Origin: Mycetocola tolaasinivorans
GTDB lineage: Bacteria; Actinomycetota; Actinomycetes; Actinomycetales; Microbacteriaceae
Assembly (NCBI RefSeq): GCF_003667565.1
Contig: NZ_RCUX01000002.1
Location: forward strand, 124,001-188,000
DNA length: 64,000 bases
Direction of reading: 5' to 3'
Numbering within the stretch: position 1 is the first letter of the stretch; every line of letters starts with the position of its first letter. A model generated the notes under the pieces. The model was not told where the DNA came from. It did no database searches and was given only the letters and a program-made list of their open reading frames with translations. The position numbers and the translations under genes are program-made. Of the stretch, positions 51,452 to 60,513 are shown piece after piece.

Positions 51452-52387
51452 CTACACCGGGTTTGAGTGCGTCTCGATCGAGATGATGCCGGAGCTCGGG
51501 TTGGTGGCCGAGAGGTGTACCACGGAGAAGTCGCCCGGGGCGAGATCTGCGGCAGAGTGAATGTAGGAGCCGGTGATGCTGCCGGTGGCGAGGGCGATCT
51601 CGCGCAGCAGCTCGGGAACCAGGGGCAGGTGCGAGCAGATCACGGCGTTCTTGCCGGCGCTGACCCGCTTGCCCACGATGGCACGCGGTTCGGCGTGACC
51701 GTCCTCGAAGGCGTCCTGACTGATCTTTGCGCTGCGCTTGGGCGTGATCCCGGTGGCCGCCGCGAGCGGGGCCACGGTGGTGACGCAGCGCACCGCATCA
51801 CTCGTGACGATCTTGCGTGGGCCAAACGCGGCAATGGTCGGAACCAGCGCCTGCGCCTGCTCCAGACCGCGCGAGGTCAGCGGACGACCCGCATCGGTGC
51901 CGTCCCCGGCCGAGGGCGAACCGGCCTTCGCGTGGCGCAGCACGGTGATCGAGAACGTGTGCGTCACACCCTCGTTCACCAGCTTCTCAAAAACGTCCAC
52001 AATCTCGACGTCGTGACCGTAGGTCAGGTAGCCGCGCGCCTTCTTCAGGGTGACCCACTCGATCGCGGCCACCTCACGGTTCGGCCGGAAATTCGAGGTC
52101 CGGATCGCCTCATCGGTGACGTGCGCGGCCCAGTAGTGCACCACCTTCGTCTTCCCCGAGGGAAGCGGATACCGGCTCATGCCGAGCGGCACACCGAGGG
52201 TCACCGAAAGACCGGTCTCCTCGGCAATCTCACGTACGGCGGTCTGCGGCAGCGTTTCGCCGGGATCCACCTTGCCCTTGGGGATGGTGACATCCCCATA
52301 GGCAGTGCGATGAATGACGAGAACGTGCGGCTTCCCATCAATGAGGCGCCAGCACAGAGCGCCGGCTGCGTATACGGCTTTGTTCAC
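51452..52387 (-). CDS. mutT1: MutT1-type Nudix hydrolase with histidine phosphatase domain
   Basis: A 311-residue two-domain protein as in mycobacterial MutT1. The N-terminal Nudix domain (about 1-140) has the Nudix box [20 protein letters not shown]. The C-terminal histidine-phosphatase domain begins TVLRHAKAG (near 150). The family hydrolyses 8-oxo-dGTP and diadenosine polyphosphates, protecting the nucleotide pool. Its start overlaps the end of ppk1, so the two are coupled. Confidence 0.93.
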   Translation of the reverse strand: MNKAVYAAGALCWRLIDGKPHVLVIHRTAYGDVTIPKGKVDPGETLPQTAVREIAEETGLSVTLGVPLGMSRYPLPSGKTKVVHYWAAHVTDEAIRTSNFRPNREVAAIEWVTLKKARGYLTYGHDVEIVDVFEKLVNEGVTHTFSITVLRHAKAGSPSAGDGTDAGRPLTSRGLEQAQALVPTIAAFGPRKIVTSDAVRCVTTVAPLAAATGITPKRSAKISQDAFEDGHAEPRAIVGKRVSAGKNAVICSHLPLVPELLREIALATGSITGSYIHSAADLAPGDFSVVHLSATNPSSGIISIETHSNPV

Positions 52388-54558
52388 CTACGGTTCCTCG
52401 GGCGTCGACGATGGGTAATCTGCTGCAACAGCTTATCCTGCAGATCATCCAACGGCGCACCCGCGTCGTCTGTGGAGTGGCGTACCCACTCACCATCGGC
52501 CTGGAGATCCCAGGCACCGGTCTGGTCATCCATCGCCATATCGAACAGATCGGTGAGTTCGGCAATGTGCGTCGGGTCGATCAGGCGCACCAGGGCCTCA
52601 ACCCGGCGGTCGAGGTTGCGGTGCATCATGTCGGCGCTACCGATGAAGACGTGCTGGTCGCCGTCGTTCACAAACGAGAAGATACGCGAGTGCTCCAGGT
52701 AGCGGCCCAGGATGGAACGCACCCGAATGTTTTCACTCAGCCCCGGCACACCGGGCATCAGGCCACAGATACCGCGCACCCACACCTCAACCGGCACACC
52801 GGCCTGGCTCGCGCGGTACAGGGCATCGATGATGGCCTCATCAACCATCGAGTTGACCTTGATACGGATACCGCTCGGCCTGCCCGCGAGGGCATTCTGA
52901 CGCTCGGTATCGATGTGCTTCAGCAGCCCCTTGCGCAGGTGCAGCGGAGCCACCAGCAGACGCTTGAACTTCTTCTCGATGGCGTAGCCGGAGAGCTCGT
53001 TGAACAGGCGGGTGAGGTCGCGCCCCACCTGAGGGTCGGCGGTCAGCAGGCCGAAGTCCTCATATATACGGGAGGTCTTCGGGTTGTAGTTTCCGGTGCC
53101 GATGTGGCTGTAGGAAACCAGCGCACCCTTCTCCTCGCGGATCACGTGGGCGAGCTTGCAGTGGGTTTTGAGCCCCACCAGGCCGTACACCACGTGCACG
53201 CCGGCCTTCTCCAGCTTGCGCGCCCAGGTGATGTTCGCCTGCTCGTCAAAACGTGCCTTGACCTCGACCAGCGCGAGCACCTGCTTGCCGGCCTCGGCCG
53301 CGCGAATCAGGGCCTCAACGATGGGGGAGTCACCCGAAGTGCGGTACAGGGTCTGCTTGATGGCGAGCACGTGCGGATCCGCCGCGGCCTGCTCCAGGAA
53401 CGCCTGCACGCTCGTCGCGAAGGACTCATACGGGTGGTGCAGCAGCACATCACCGCGCGAGATCACCTCAAAGAAGTCGACCGGGCCGTTGGAATCAGAC
53501 GGGGTGAGCGCCGCGGCCGTGGTGGGCAGACGCTTGGGGTAGTGGAGATCCGGGCGGTCGATCCCGGCGAGGCTAAACAGCCCGCCGAGGTCAAGCGGTG
53601 CCGGAAGACGGTAGATTTCCTGGTCGGTGATGTCGAGCTCGCGCACGAGCAGACCCAGGGTGACCTGGTCCATATCGGCGCTGACCTCGAGCCGGATCGG
53701 CGGACCAAACCGGCGACGCAGCAGCTCGCGCTCGAGAGCCTGAATGAGGTTCTCGGACTCGTCCTCCTCGATCACGACGTCCTCATTGCGGGTCACGCGG
53801 AACTCGTGGTGCTCCAGAATCTCCATGCCCGGGAAGAGATCACCCAGGTGGCTGGCGATGACGTCTTCCAGCGAGATGAAGCGCACCGAACGCAGGGTCT
53901 CGGACGGATCCACCCGCACGAAGCGCGGCAGCATCTGCGGCACCTTCAGGCGCGCAAACTCCTGACGGCCCGTCTTGGTGTTGCGGATGCGCACCGCGAG
54001 GTTGATCGAGAGCCCCGAAATGTAGGGGAACGGGTGGGCAGGGTCTACCGCGAGCGGCATCAGGATCGGGAACAGCTGATCGGCGAAGTAGGTGTTCAGC
54101 CGCTCGCGGTCGGCCTCATCGAGGTCGGCCCAGGTCACGACGCTCACACCGGCGCGCGCGAGCGCCGGGGAAACCTGCTCCTGCCAGACACGCGCGTGAC
54201 GCTCCTGCAGTTCGTGAGCGGTCACCGAAATGTCGTTCAGGACGTCTACCGGCGCGCGACCCACATTGGTCGGTACGGCAAGCCCGGTGAGGATGCGGCG
54301 TTTGAGGCCCGCGACGCGCACCATAAAGAACTCATCGAGGTTGGAGGCAAAAATCGCCAGGAAGTTGGCGCGCTCCAGCTCGGGCAGGGTGGGGTCTTCG
54401 GCGAGCTCCAGGACGCGCTGGTTGAACGCGAGCCAGCTCAGCTCGCGATCGAGATAGCGCTCTTCGGGGAGCGAGGGATCGGACTCATCACGTACCGCGT
54501 CGAAGTCATCATCGTCGCCGCCAAGCCCGGTGTCCAGAGCCACAATTTCATCAGCCAT
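52384..54558 (-). CDS. ppk1: Polyphosphate kinase
   Basis: PPK1 reversibly makes inorganic polyphosphate from ATP. The protein has 724 residues, normal for the family. It begins its N-domain with [19 protein letters not shown]. The active-site His lies in [20 protein letters not shown], and the C-terminal domain has [17 protein letters not shown]. The start is ATG at 54558; a longer reading lacks family similarity. It is linked by overlap to mutT1 and lies near pst, giving a phosphate-metabolism neighbourhood. Confidence 0.96.
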   Translation of the reverse strand: MADEIVALDTGLGGDDDDFDAVRDESDPSLPEERYLDRELSWLAFNQRVLELAEDPTLPELERANFLAIFASNLDEFFMVRVAGLKRRILTGLAVPTNVGRAPVDVLNDISVTAHELQERHARVWQEQVSPALARAGVSVVTWADLDEADRERLNTYFADQLFPILMPLAVDPAHPFPYISGLSINLAVRIRNTKTGRQEFARLKVPQMLPRFVRVDPSETLRSVRFISLEDVIASHLGDLFPGMEILEHHEFRVTRNEDVVIEEDESENLIQALERELLRRRFGPPIRLEVSADMDQVTLGLLVRELDITDQEIYRLPAPLDLGGLFSLAGIDRPDLHYPKRLPTTAAALTPSDSNGPVDFFEVISRGDVLLHHPYESFATSVQAFLEQAAADPHVLAIKQTLYRTSGDSPIVEALIRAAEAGKQVLALVEVKARFDEQANITWARKLEKAGVHVVYGLVGLKTHCKLAHVIREEKGALVSYSHIGTGNYNPKTSRIYEDFGLLTADPQVGRDLTRLFNELSGYAIEKKFKRLLVAPLHLRKGLLKHIDTERQNALAGRPSGIRIKVNSMVDEAIIDALYRASQAGVPVEVWVRGICGLMPGVPGLSENIRVRSILGRYLEHSRIFSFVNDGDQHVFIGSADMMHRNLDRRVEALVRLIDPTHIAELTDLFDMAMDDQTGAWDLQADGEWVRHSTDDAGAPLDDLQDKLLQQITHRRRPRNRR

Positions 54559-54619
54559 TTTCCCATCTTGGCAGGTTCTCCCCGCCGCCGCGCGGGAATT
54601 TCGTGAACGTTGTGAAAAC

Positions 54620-55519
54620 TTAGGAGCGCACCCCGGGCTGTGGACGACGGTACTGCACGTCAACCGTGTCCGTCTCAAATCCGAGTGAACGATAGAGGGC
54701 GACGGCACCCGCGTTTGAGTCATCCACGTAGAGGCTCGCGGTGCTCAGCCCGAGCTCGACGAAACGGGCCAGCCCGGCATTCATCAGGTGGCGACCAAGG
54801 CCCCGCCCGGCGGCCTCCTCGGCGACACCGATCACGTAGATTTCGCCGTCTTCGCTCCCGGGCTCAATCTTCAGCCAGTTATAGGCGATCAGGGCGTGTG
54901 TGGCCGCGTCGCGCACCAGGAGGAAGCTTCGCGGATCGAACCAGTCTTCTGCGATGCGGGCATCGAGATCCGCGCGCAAAATCGCACCCTGCTCGGGATG
55001 GGTTGCGAAGACCCGAGCGTTCAGTGCGACCCAGTCATCGGCGTCCCGATCCGCGTCAAACGTGGTGATCGCCAGAGAAGGCGGAGTATCGCGTGCGTCG
55101 GACGGGGTACCAGCGTCGAGGGCTCGTGCCAACCGATACAGCACGCGCTTCCGCGAAAATGCGTGACGGCGAGCCAGCGCCGCGGCACCGGGATGGTCGC
55201 CGTGCGCCCAGGCCGAGGTAATTTCGGCCCCACCCGGGGTATCAAGGAGCGCGGCGATCAGCGCGCCGCCGTGCCCGAGACCGCGCGCGGAGGGGTCGAT
55301 GACGGCCTCGAAACCAGCGCCATCACGAACCGCGACACCGAGCAGGGTGCCCGCTTCGTTTTCCGCCGTGATGATCTGAGCCGAGCCCGTAGCGAGCGCA
55401 ATACGCGTCTGGTCGTTGAACGGCGGCTGGTTATCGGTGGCGTGGGCGCGCGAGATGAGGTCGGAGAGCGCCGCGTCGAGCCCCTGGACGGTGCGGTCGG
55501 TGCGAATCTGACGGCTCAC
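54620..55519 (-). CDS. mshD: Mycothiol synthase
   Basis: MshD acetylates Cys-GlcN-Ins to mycothiol, the main thiol of actinobacteria. The 299-residue protein has two GNAT domains: a degenerate N-terminal one (about 1-135, [16 protein letters not shown]) and the active C-terminal one (about 150-295, [20 protein letters not shown] and [19 protein letters not shown]). Its GTG start overlaps the glnR stop (GTGA). Mycothiol use fixes the host as an actinobacterium. Confidence 0.95.
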   Translation of the reverse strand: MSRQIRTDRTVQGLDAALSDLISRAHATDNQPPFNDQTRIALATGSAQIITAENEAGTLLGVAVRDGAGFEAVIDPSARGLGHGGALIAALLDTPGGAEITSAWAHGDHPGAAALARRHAFSRKRVLYRLARALDAGTPSDARDTPPSLAITTFDADRDADDWVALNARVFATHPEQGAILRADLDARIAEDWFDPRSFLLVRDAATHALIAYNWLKIEPGSEDGEIYVIGVAEEAAGRGLGRHLMNAGLARFVELGLSTASLYVDDSNAGAVALYRSLGFETDTVDVQYRRPQPGVRS

Positions 55520-56193
55520 GCGGATTCCCCGGTGGTCTCATCGGCGAGGTTGAAGCGGTAGCCCACGTTTCGGATGGTCACGATCAGCTGCTCCATATCG
55601 CCGAGCTTTGCGCGCAGGCGACGGATGTGGACGTCCACGGTACGGGTTCCCCCAAAGTAGTCGTAGCCCCATACCTCGCTCAACAGCTGCTCGCGCGTGA
55701 AAACTCGCCCAGGGTTGGCAACAAAAAACCGCAGGAGCTCAAATTCTTTATAGGTGAGATCCAGCGGTTTTCCCTGCACGCGGGCCGAATACGACGACTC
55801 GTCGATCGTGACCCCGGAGGTCTGAATGGGCGCGGCGGTGGCGGGTGCGGGCACGCGACCGATACACAGTCGAAGGCGAGCATCCAGCTCGGCGGGGCCC
55901 ACCCCGTCTACCAGGAGGTCATCGACGCCCCAGTCCGGTGCCACGACGGACAGGCCGCCCTCGGTCAGCACCAGCAGCAGCGGAATCTCGGCGAATCCGG
56001 CGTGCAGAATCTTGCACAGTGCCCGGGCTGAGGCCAGGTCGCGGCGGCCATCAACAATCAGGGCGTCGGCCTCGATTCCGGCCATGACCTGGTCGGCGCG
56101 AGCGGGGACCTGACGAACACGATGCTGCAGGAGCCCGAGCGCGGGTAACACCTCGCTGTCGGTTTGACCGGTAAGAATCAAGAGTCGTGCCAC
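55516..56193 (-). CDS. glnR: GlnR-like OmpR-family nitrogen regulator
   Basis: A 225-residue orphan response regulator. The receiver-like domain opens LLILTGQTDSEVLPALGLLQ and has the Asp in LIVDGRRDLA (D48). The C-terminal winged helix has LTYKEFELLRFFVANPGRVF and RTVDVHIRRLRAKLG. Actinobacterial GlnR controls glnA, amtB and nitrate genes without a partner kinase. GTG at 56193 stands 5 nt after GGAGGA. It overlaps mshD by 4 bases, an arrangement conserved in related actinobacteria. Confidence 0.92.
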   Translation of the reverse strand: MARLLILTGQTDSEVLPALGLLQHRVRQVPARADQVMAGIEADALIVDGRRDLASARALCKILHAGFAEIPLLLVLTEGGLSVVAPDWGVDDLLVDGVGPAELDARLRLCIGRVPAPATAAPIQTSGVTIDESSYSARVQGKPLDLTYKEFELLRFFVANPGRVFTREQLLSEVWGYDYFGGTRTVDVHIRRLRAKLGDMEQLIVTIRNVGYRFNLADETTGESA

Positions 56194-56323
56194 GGGTTCC
56201 TCCGCAAAGATGTAGGCCCATCCTACTGTTTCTTCCTGTGCGGCCACCTCCTCGGCGCACTGGGCGTTCGTGCATTTACCGCGCCGAATGGTGTGGCGGC
56301 GGGGGATCGGGCACAATGGCAGG

Positions 56324-56614
56324 GTGAGTCAATTTGAGAGTGTCGCCCTTCCGCGCCGCCGCGACATCGTGCTGGTGTGGGTGGTTGCGCTGGTCGCTGC
56401 GATCCTGATCTGGATCTTCGCACCCGGTGTTGCCGCGTTCTCCTGGCTCGCCGTGGCCCTCGCCGTGGTCACCATGCTCACCTTTGTGATGCAGCTGCGC
56501 GGCGGCCGAAAGACCGGTTTTATCGATCGGGTAGCCATCAGCATCGCCGGATCCGTGGTCATCCTCGGCGTCATGAGCGCGCTGATGGGAATTGGTAAGT
56601 TGCTCCCGGCATAG
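56324..56614 (+). CDS. Small three-helix membrane protein (96 aa)
   Basis: A 96-residue protein from GTG with hydrophobic segments about 14-30, 36-52 and 70-90. Basic loops (ALPRRRD, LRGGRKTG) follow the positive-inside rule. No family was recognised. It is divergent from glnR and followed by a 35-residue membrane protein and nitrobindin on the same strand. CACAAT lies 6 nt before the GTG. Confidence 0.7.
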   Translation: MSQFESVALPRRRDIVLVWVVALVAAILIWIFAPGVAAFSWLAVALAVVTMLTFVMQLRGGRKTGFIDRVAISIAGSVVILGVMSALMGIGKLLPA

Positions 56615-56633
56615 CGCGGGATAGACTGGGTGC

Positions 56634-56741
56634 ATGCTCGCACTTGAACTGTTTTTCATCGGTCTGCTCTGCCTGGCAACGCTGGCGATTGTCTACACAG
56701 CCGGCGTCGTCGTTTATAACCTGTACCGCGGCCAGCGCTAG
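56634..56741 (+). CDS. Single-helix micro-protein (35 aa)
   Basis: A 35-residue protein with one hydrophobic helix (about 3-27) and a basic end NLYRGQR. ATG at 56634 lies exactly 6 nt after TAGACT (56622-56627), so it has its own leaderless promoter. The nitrobindin gene begins 11 bp after its stop, so this promoter probably drives that gene too. Function unknown. Confidence 0.68.
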   Translation: MLALELFFIGLLCLATLAIVYTAGVVVYNLYRGQR

Positions 56742-56752
56742 CGGGTTCTCAG

Positions 56753-57373
56753 ATGATTGAGATCCCCACCGGTCTGCCGGCCGAGGTTGTTCCCCTGTCC
56801 TGGCTGCTCGGCGTCTGGGAGGGCACCGGTGTGCTGTCCTACCTCGTCGGCGAGGAGCGCATTCAGCACGAGTTCCGTCAGCGGGTGAGTTTCAGCCACG
56901 ACGGTCAGTCGTACCTGAACTACAGCTCGCAGGCCTGGCTGCTGGATGAGTCCGCCGACTCTGAAGAGGATGCCGCGACGACGCTGCTCGCCTCCGAAAC
57001 CGGTTACTGGCGCCTGCACCGCGCCCTGACCCCGGGTGATGCCGGGCCCGCGATGCTGCCGGCCCGCGCCGAGGCTCCGTTTACCGATGCCGAGGGCGTC
57101 GAAACCCTACGCAACGCCGCGGGCGGCTTCGACATTCAGGCCTCGATCATTCACCCGGATGGTGTGAGTGAGCTCTACCTCGGCCAGATCACCGGGCCGC
57201 GCATCGATCTCAGCACCGACGCCGTCCTGCGTGCCGCCGGGAGCAAGGACTACACCGCGGCCACCCGCATGTACGGTCTGGTAGATGGCCACCTGCTGTG
57301 GGCCTGGGATATCGCGGCTCTCGGCCAGGAGCTCGCCTCCCACGCGTCCGCTCGTCTGGCCAAGGTCGACTAG
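56753..57373 (+). CDS. Nitrobindin-like heme protein (peroxynitrite isomerase family)
   Basis: A 206-residue beta-barrel protein of the nitrobindin/THAP4 family (formerly DUF1794), which binds heme and turns peroxynitrite into nitrate. The diagnostic GVWEGTG (near 20-26) and EFRQRVSFSHDGQSYLNY are seen, with QASIIHPDG and a terminal HLLWAWDIAALG. An insertion of about 25 residues (55-80) is acidic. The ygfZ GTG follows directly after the stop. Confidence 0.9.
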   Translation: MIEIPTGLPAEVVPLSWLLGVWEGTGVLSYLVGEERIQHEFRQRVSFSHDGQSYLNYSSQAWLLDESADSEEDAATTLLASETGYWRLHRALTPGDAGPAMLPARAEAPFTDAEGVETLRNAAGGFDIQASIIHPDGVSELYLGQITGPRIDLSTDAVLRAAGSKDYTAATRMYGLVDGHLLWAWDIAALGQELASHASARLAKVD

Positions 57374-58528
57374 GTGACCGCGCTCCCGCAGACCCCGTTT
57401 GCCGCGCTGCCCGGCGCGATCGTGCCCGAGGAATCGGCCGATCCCGGCGTGCCCGCGCACTACGGCAATCCGCTGCGGGAGCAGCGTGCGCTCGATGCGG
57501 GGAAGGCGCTGGTGGATCTCTCCACCCGCACCGTGCTCGAGCTGCGCGGCGAGGACCGCCTCACCTGGCTGAACTCGATCACGTCGGGGCTTATCACCGC
57601 GCTCGCGGTGGGCGACTCGGGCGAGACGCTCGTGCTGAGCCCGCAGGGCCGGATCGAGCATGCCGCCGGCCTGATCGATGACGGTGTTTCGCTGTGGCTG
57701 CTGCCGGAGTCTTCCTCCGCCGAGGCGCTGGTGGCGTGGCTGTTGAAGATGCGTTTCCGTGCCCGTGTCGAGATTCTGGACCGCACGGAGGACTTCGCGA
57801 TCGTGGGCCTGCTGGAACGTGACGGCGGCATCGCGCTGGACGCTCTGCCCGCGGCCGCCCCGAACGACGTGCCGCTGATTTGGCGTGACCCGTGGACGCA
57901 CGTGGTGGATGGCGGCTGGCAGTATTCGCGCCCGGACACCCACCCCGGTGTGGACTACACCTGGCGTGAGGTGCTGGTGCCGCGCACGGCCCTCGCCGAG
58001 GTGGCGGCCGCGCATCCCGCGGCTGGGGCGCTGGCTGCCGAAGCCCTGCGGATTGCGGCCTGGCGTCCTCGGGAGATCACCGAGGTTGACGATCACGCCA
58101 TTCCGCATGAGACCGACTGGCTGCGCTCGGCCGTGCACCTGAACAAGGGCTGCTACCGCGGCCAGGAAACCATCGCGAAGGTGCACAACCTGGGGCACCC
58201 GCCGCGTCGATTTGTGCAGCTACACCTCGACGGCTCGGAGGGGTTCCTGCCCGAGCCCGGGGCCGAGATTCGTGCGTTCAAGGCGGGCGAACCCCGCATC
58301 GTGGGTAAGGTCACCTCGGTGGCAAACCACTACGAGTTTGGCCCGATTGCGCTCGGCGTTATTCGCCGCGCCGTTGACCCGACGATCGGTCTCGATGTGG
58401 CGCGCCCCGCTGGCGAAAACGAGGAACCCGGCTGGCTTGCGGCCGCCCAGGAGATCATCGTGCCGAGCGACGCCGGCTCCGTGGCCGACATTCCGCGACT
58501 GCCGCGCATTGGCGGACGTCGGGCGTAG
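57374..58528 (+). CDS. ygfZ: YgfZ/GcvT-domain folate-binding protein
   Basis: A 384-residue folate-binding protein related to glycine cleavage T protein; YgfZ helps iron-sulfur cluster enzymes such as MiaB. The hallmark KGCYRGQE motif with its essential Cys is near 257-264. The N-terminal domain has RTVLELRGEDRLTWLNSITS. GTG at 57374 follows the nitrobindin stop with no gap, so the two are coupled. Confidence 0.94.
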   Translation: MTALPQTPFAALPGAIVPEESADPGVPAHYGNPLREQRALDAGKALVDLSTRTVLELRGEDRLTWLNSITSGLITALAVGDSGETLVLSPQGRIEHAAGLIDDGVSLWLLPESSSAEALVAWLLKMRFRARVEILDRTEDFAIVGLLERDGGIALDALPAAAPNDVPLIWRDPWTHVVDGGWQYSRPDTHPGVDYTWREVLVPRTALAEVAAAHPAAGALAAEALRIAAWRPREITEVDDHAIPHETDWLRSAVHLNKGCYRGQETIAKVHNLGHPPRRFVQLHLDGSEGFLPEPGAEIRAFKAGEPRIVGKVTSVANHYEFGPIALGVIRRAVDPTIGLDVARPAGENEEPGWLAAAQEIIVPSDAGSVADIPRLPRIGGRRA

Positions 58529-58574
58529 GGTGCCGTGTGCACCGGGTGCGACATGCTCGGTGAGCCGTTGAGTA

Positions 58575-59201
58575 TTACTCTTCCCACTCCTCAACGGAGA
58601 TAAACGCCGCTAGGTCTGCGGAGTTGCGGTGTCTGTCGTACGCGCGTAGTAGCTGGATATATTGTTCTCGGTTTACCTGCCACTCGTAGCGTTCAACGTA
58701 ACGTCCGTTTTGAGCCGCACCAAAAACGATATCGGCGAGCACTCGGCTTGAACGCCCATTCCCATCGAAAAACGGGTGAATACGCGCCACCTCTGCATGT
58801 ACCGCAATTCCAAGCTGCGCGGCCGTCCAATCTGTGGTGTGCCGCCATCTGTAGCGAATTGTGTCCAGGGAATGCTGCAGCTCTGTCTGGATGTACGCGG
58901 GGTCAACTCCGATATTGGTGGTCCGGCGGCGATAGGTCCCGGCCCATGTCCACAGTTGTCCGTACATCTCATGGTGGAGCAGAGAGATGAAATGACGCGT
59001 GAGAATAAGGTCGAGGCCGATGCTGCCGACAACCGCACGGTCGGTGAGGCTGTCTCCTATGCGTTCTTCAAACGACTGTTCGATGTCGTAGATGGCAGCT
59101 TTCGTTCGAAGACTTACCGGAGCATAGCGAACCGCTGGAGTGAGGGCTTCTAGCTCATCAAAATCAAGTGCGGTGGCACCATACGGTGGCCGGAGAGACA
59201 C
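58575..59201 (-). CDS. fic: Fic-domain AMP-transferase toxin
   Basis: A 208-residue Fic protein that moves AMP (or a related group) from a nucleotide to a target protein. The complete active motif HPFFDGNGRSSR spans 142-153, with the catalytic His, the phosphate-binding acidic residue and both Arg. GQLWTWAGTYRRR near 81-93 fits bacterial Fic proteins. GTG at 59201 follows the antitoxin stop with no gap. With a separate small inhibitor this is a class I Fic toxin-antitoxin pair of the VbhT/VbhA type. Base composition is a little lower in GC than the neighbours. Confidence 0.92.
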   Translation of the reverse strand: MSLRPPYGATALDFDELEALTPAVRYAPVSLRTKAAIYDIEQSFEERIGDSLTDRAVVGSIGLDLILTRHFISLLHHEMYGQLWTWAGTYRRRTTNIGVDPAYIQTELQHSLDTIRYRWRHTTDWTAAQLGIAVHAEVARIHPFFDGNGRSSRVLADIVFGAAQNGRYVERYEWQVNREQYIQLLRAYDRHRNSADLAAFISVEEWEE

Positions 59202-59387
59202 TTAGCCGAGACGGTCGTGGGCGGCAAGAAACTTCGTGACCCATTCTGGTCTTACGTAGTCTTCGGGGATGACACGGCCCTCAAGTGCGGCCGATGCTCG
59301 CGTAGATTTACGTACGGCCTCGCGCAGGCGCTCGCGGCTGATGCTGCGTAGGCCGTCTGGGCTGCGGATGATGTCGGTGAGCGTCAT
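59202..59387 (-). CDS. Fic antitoxin (VbhA/FicA type)
   Basis: A 61-residue helical protein. SAALEG (32-37) fits the inhibitory motif [S/T]xxxE[G/N], whose Glu enters the ATP pocket of Fic and blocks transfer. AAAGGAGG stands before the ATG, stronger than anything ahead of the toxin, so antitoxin should be made in excess. The toxin start codon follows its stop directly. No DNA-binding domain is visible. Confidence 0.88.
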   Translation of the reverse strand: MTLTDIIRSPDGLRSISRERLREAVRKSTRASAALEGRVIPEDYVRPEWVTKFLAAHDRLG

Positions 59388-59573
59388 GATGGCCTCCTTT
59401 GGGATGTGTGCTGGGTATTCTCCAGCCTATGGAGGTGGGGTGGCTAGGGGAACCAAACGTGGGTGGGAAAGGACTGTGAGCCCAGGGCCTATGCGCTGCA
59501 TAGAATCGGCGCTGTCACCCTCATACGGGTATCCGTGCACGACAAATTATTCCCGTGTCGGAGGGCGTCTCGA

Positions 59574-59579
59574 TAGACT
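59574..59579 (+). promoter_or_regulatory. Leaderless -10 box of gpmA
   Basis: TAGACT lies exactly 6 nt before the gpmA ATG. The intervening GGAGGC could also act as a ribosome site if transcription began further upstream. Confidence 0.6.
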
Positions 59580-59585
59580 GGAGGC

Positions 59586-60338
59586 ATGACTGAGCCCTAT
59601 ACCCTCATCCTGCTGCGTCACGGTAACAGTGACTGGAACCAGAAGAACCTGTTCACCGGTTGGGTCGATGTTCGCCTGAGCGATCAGGGTGTGGCCGAGG
59701 CCGCCCGCGCCGGCGAGCTGCTGACCGAGTCCGGTCTGCGCCCCGACGTTCTGTTCACCTCCGTCCTGACCCGCGCCATCCAGACCGCGAACATCGCGCT
59801 GGACAAGGCCGACCTCGCCTGGATCCCGGTCACCCGCTCCTGGCGTCTGAACGAGCGTCACTACGGTGCGCTCCAGGGTAAGGACAAGGCCCAGACCCTC
59901 GCCGAGTACGGCCCCGAGCAGTTCCAGACCTGGCGTCGCTCCTTCGACGTACCGCCGCCCGCGCTGGCCGCCGACGCCGAGTACTCGCAGGCTCACGACC
60001 CGCGCTACGCCGGCATCGATGGCGAGATCCCCGAGACCGAGTGCCTCAAGGACGTCATCGAGCGCATGCTTCCCTACTGGGAGGGCACCATTGCCCCCGA
60101 GCTCGTCGCCGGCAAGACCGTCCTGGTCACCGCGCACGGCAACTCGCTGCGCGCCCTGGTGAAGCACCTCGACGGTATCTCGGATGACGAGATCGCCGAG
60201 CTGAACATCCCGACCGGCATCCCGCTGGTCTACCGCCTGGACGCCGACCTCAAGCCGATCGGTGCCGCCGAGTACCTCGACCCCGAGGCCGCCGCTGCCG
60301 GTGCCGCCGCCGTGGCCGCCCAGGGTGAGAAGAAGTAA
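59586..60338 (+). CDS. gpmA: 2,3-bisphosphoglycerate-dependent phosphoglycerate mutase
   Basis: This glycolytic enzyme interconverts 3- and 2-phosphoglycerate. It has 250 residues, with the phospho-His in [10 protein letters not shown] (His near 11), [14 protein letters not shown] near 88 and the second His in [14 protein letters not shown] near 184. The C-terminal tail is Ala-rich. It is followed by a strong terminator, so it stands alone. Confidence 0.97.
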   Translation: MTEPYTLILLRHGNSDWNQKNLFTGWVDVRLSDQGVAEAARAGELLTESGLRPDVLFTSVLTRAIQTANIALDKADLAWIPVTRSWRLNERHYGALQGKDKAQTLAEYGPEQFQTWRRSFDVPPPALAADAEYSQAHDPRYAGIDGEIPETECLKDVIERMLPYWEGTIAPELVAGKTVLVTAHGNSLRALVKHLDGISDDEIAELNIPTGIPLVYRLDADLKPIGAAEYLDPEAAAAGAAAVAAQGEKK

Positions 60339-60355
60339 CCCTTCCGCTGCGCTAC

Positions 60356-60389
60356 AGAGCCCCCGAGACCGTGAGGTCTCGGGGGCTCT
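60356..60389 (+). terminator. Intrinsic terminator after gpmA
   Basis: AGAGCCCCCGAGACC pairs perfectly with GGTCTCGGGGGCTCT around GTGA. Confidence 0.87.
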
Positions 60390-60418
60390 ATGCATCCCCG
60401 TGGAGAAGTTCTGTGGCG

Positions 60419-60434
60419 GTCTGGAACCCCAGAC
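60419..60434. promoter_or_regulatory. Palindromic operator candidate for the hut genes
   Basis: GTCTGG-AACC-CCAGAC is a perfect 6+6 bp inverted repeat, 80 bp before the hutU start. A probable IclR-type hut regulator lies at the other end of the cluster and could bind here. Confidence 0.45.
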
Positions 60435-60513
60435 ACACCGCCCGAGACGGGCATTGTTCCGCGGGTAGAGGCGCGCTTGGATAGTGGCAGACAGACAACG
60501 AAAGGTCTTCACT

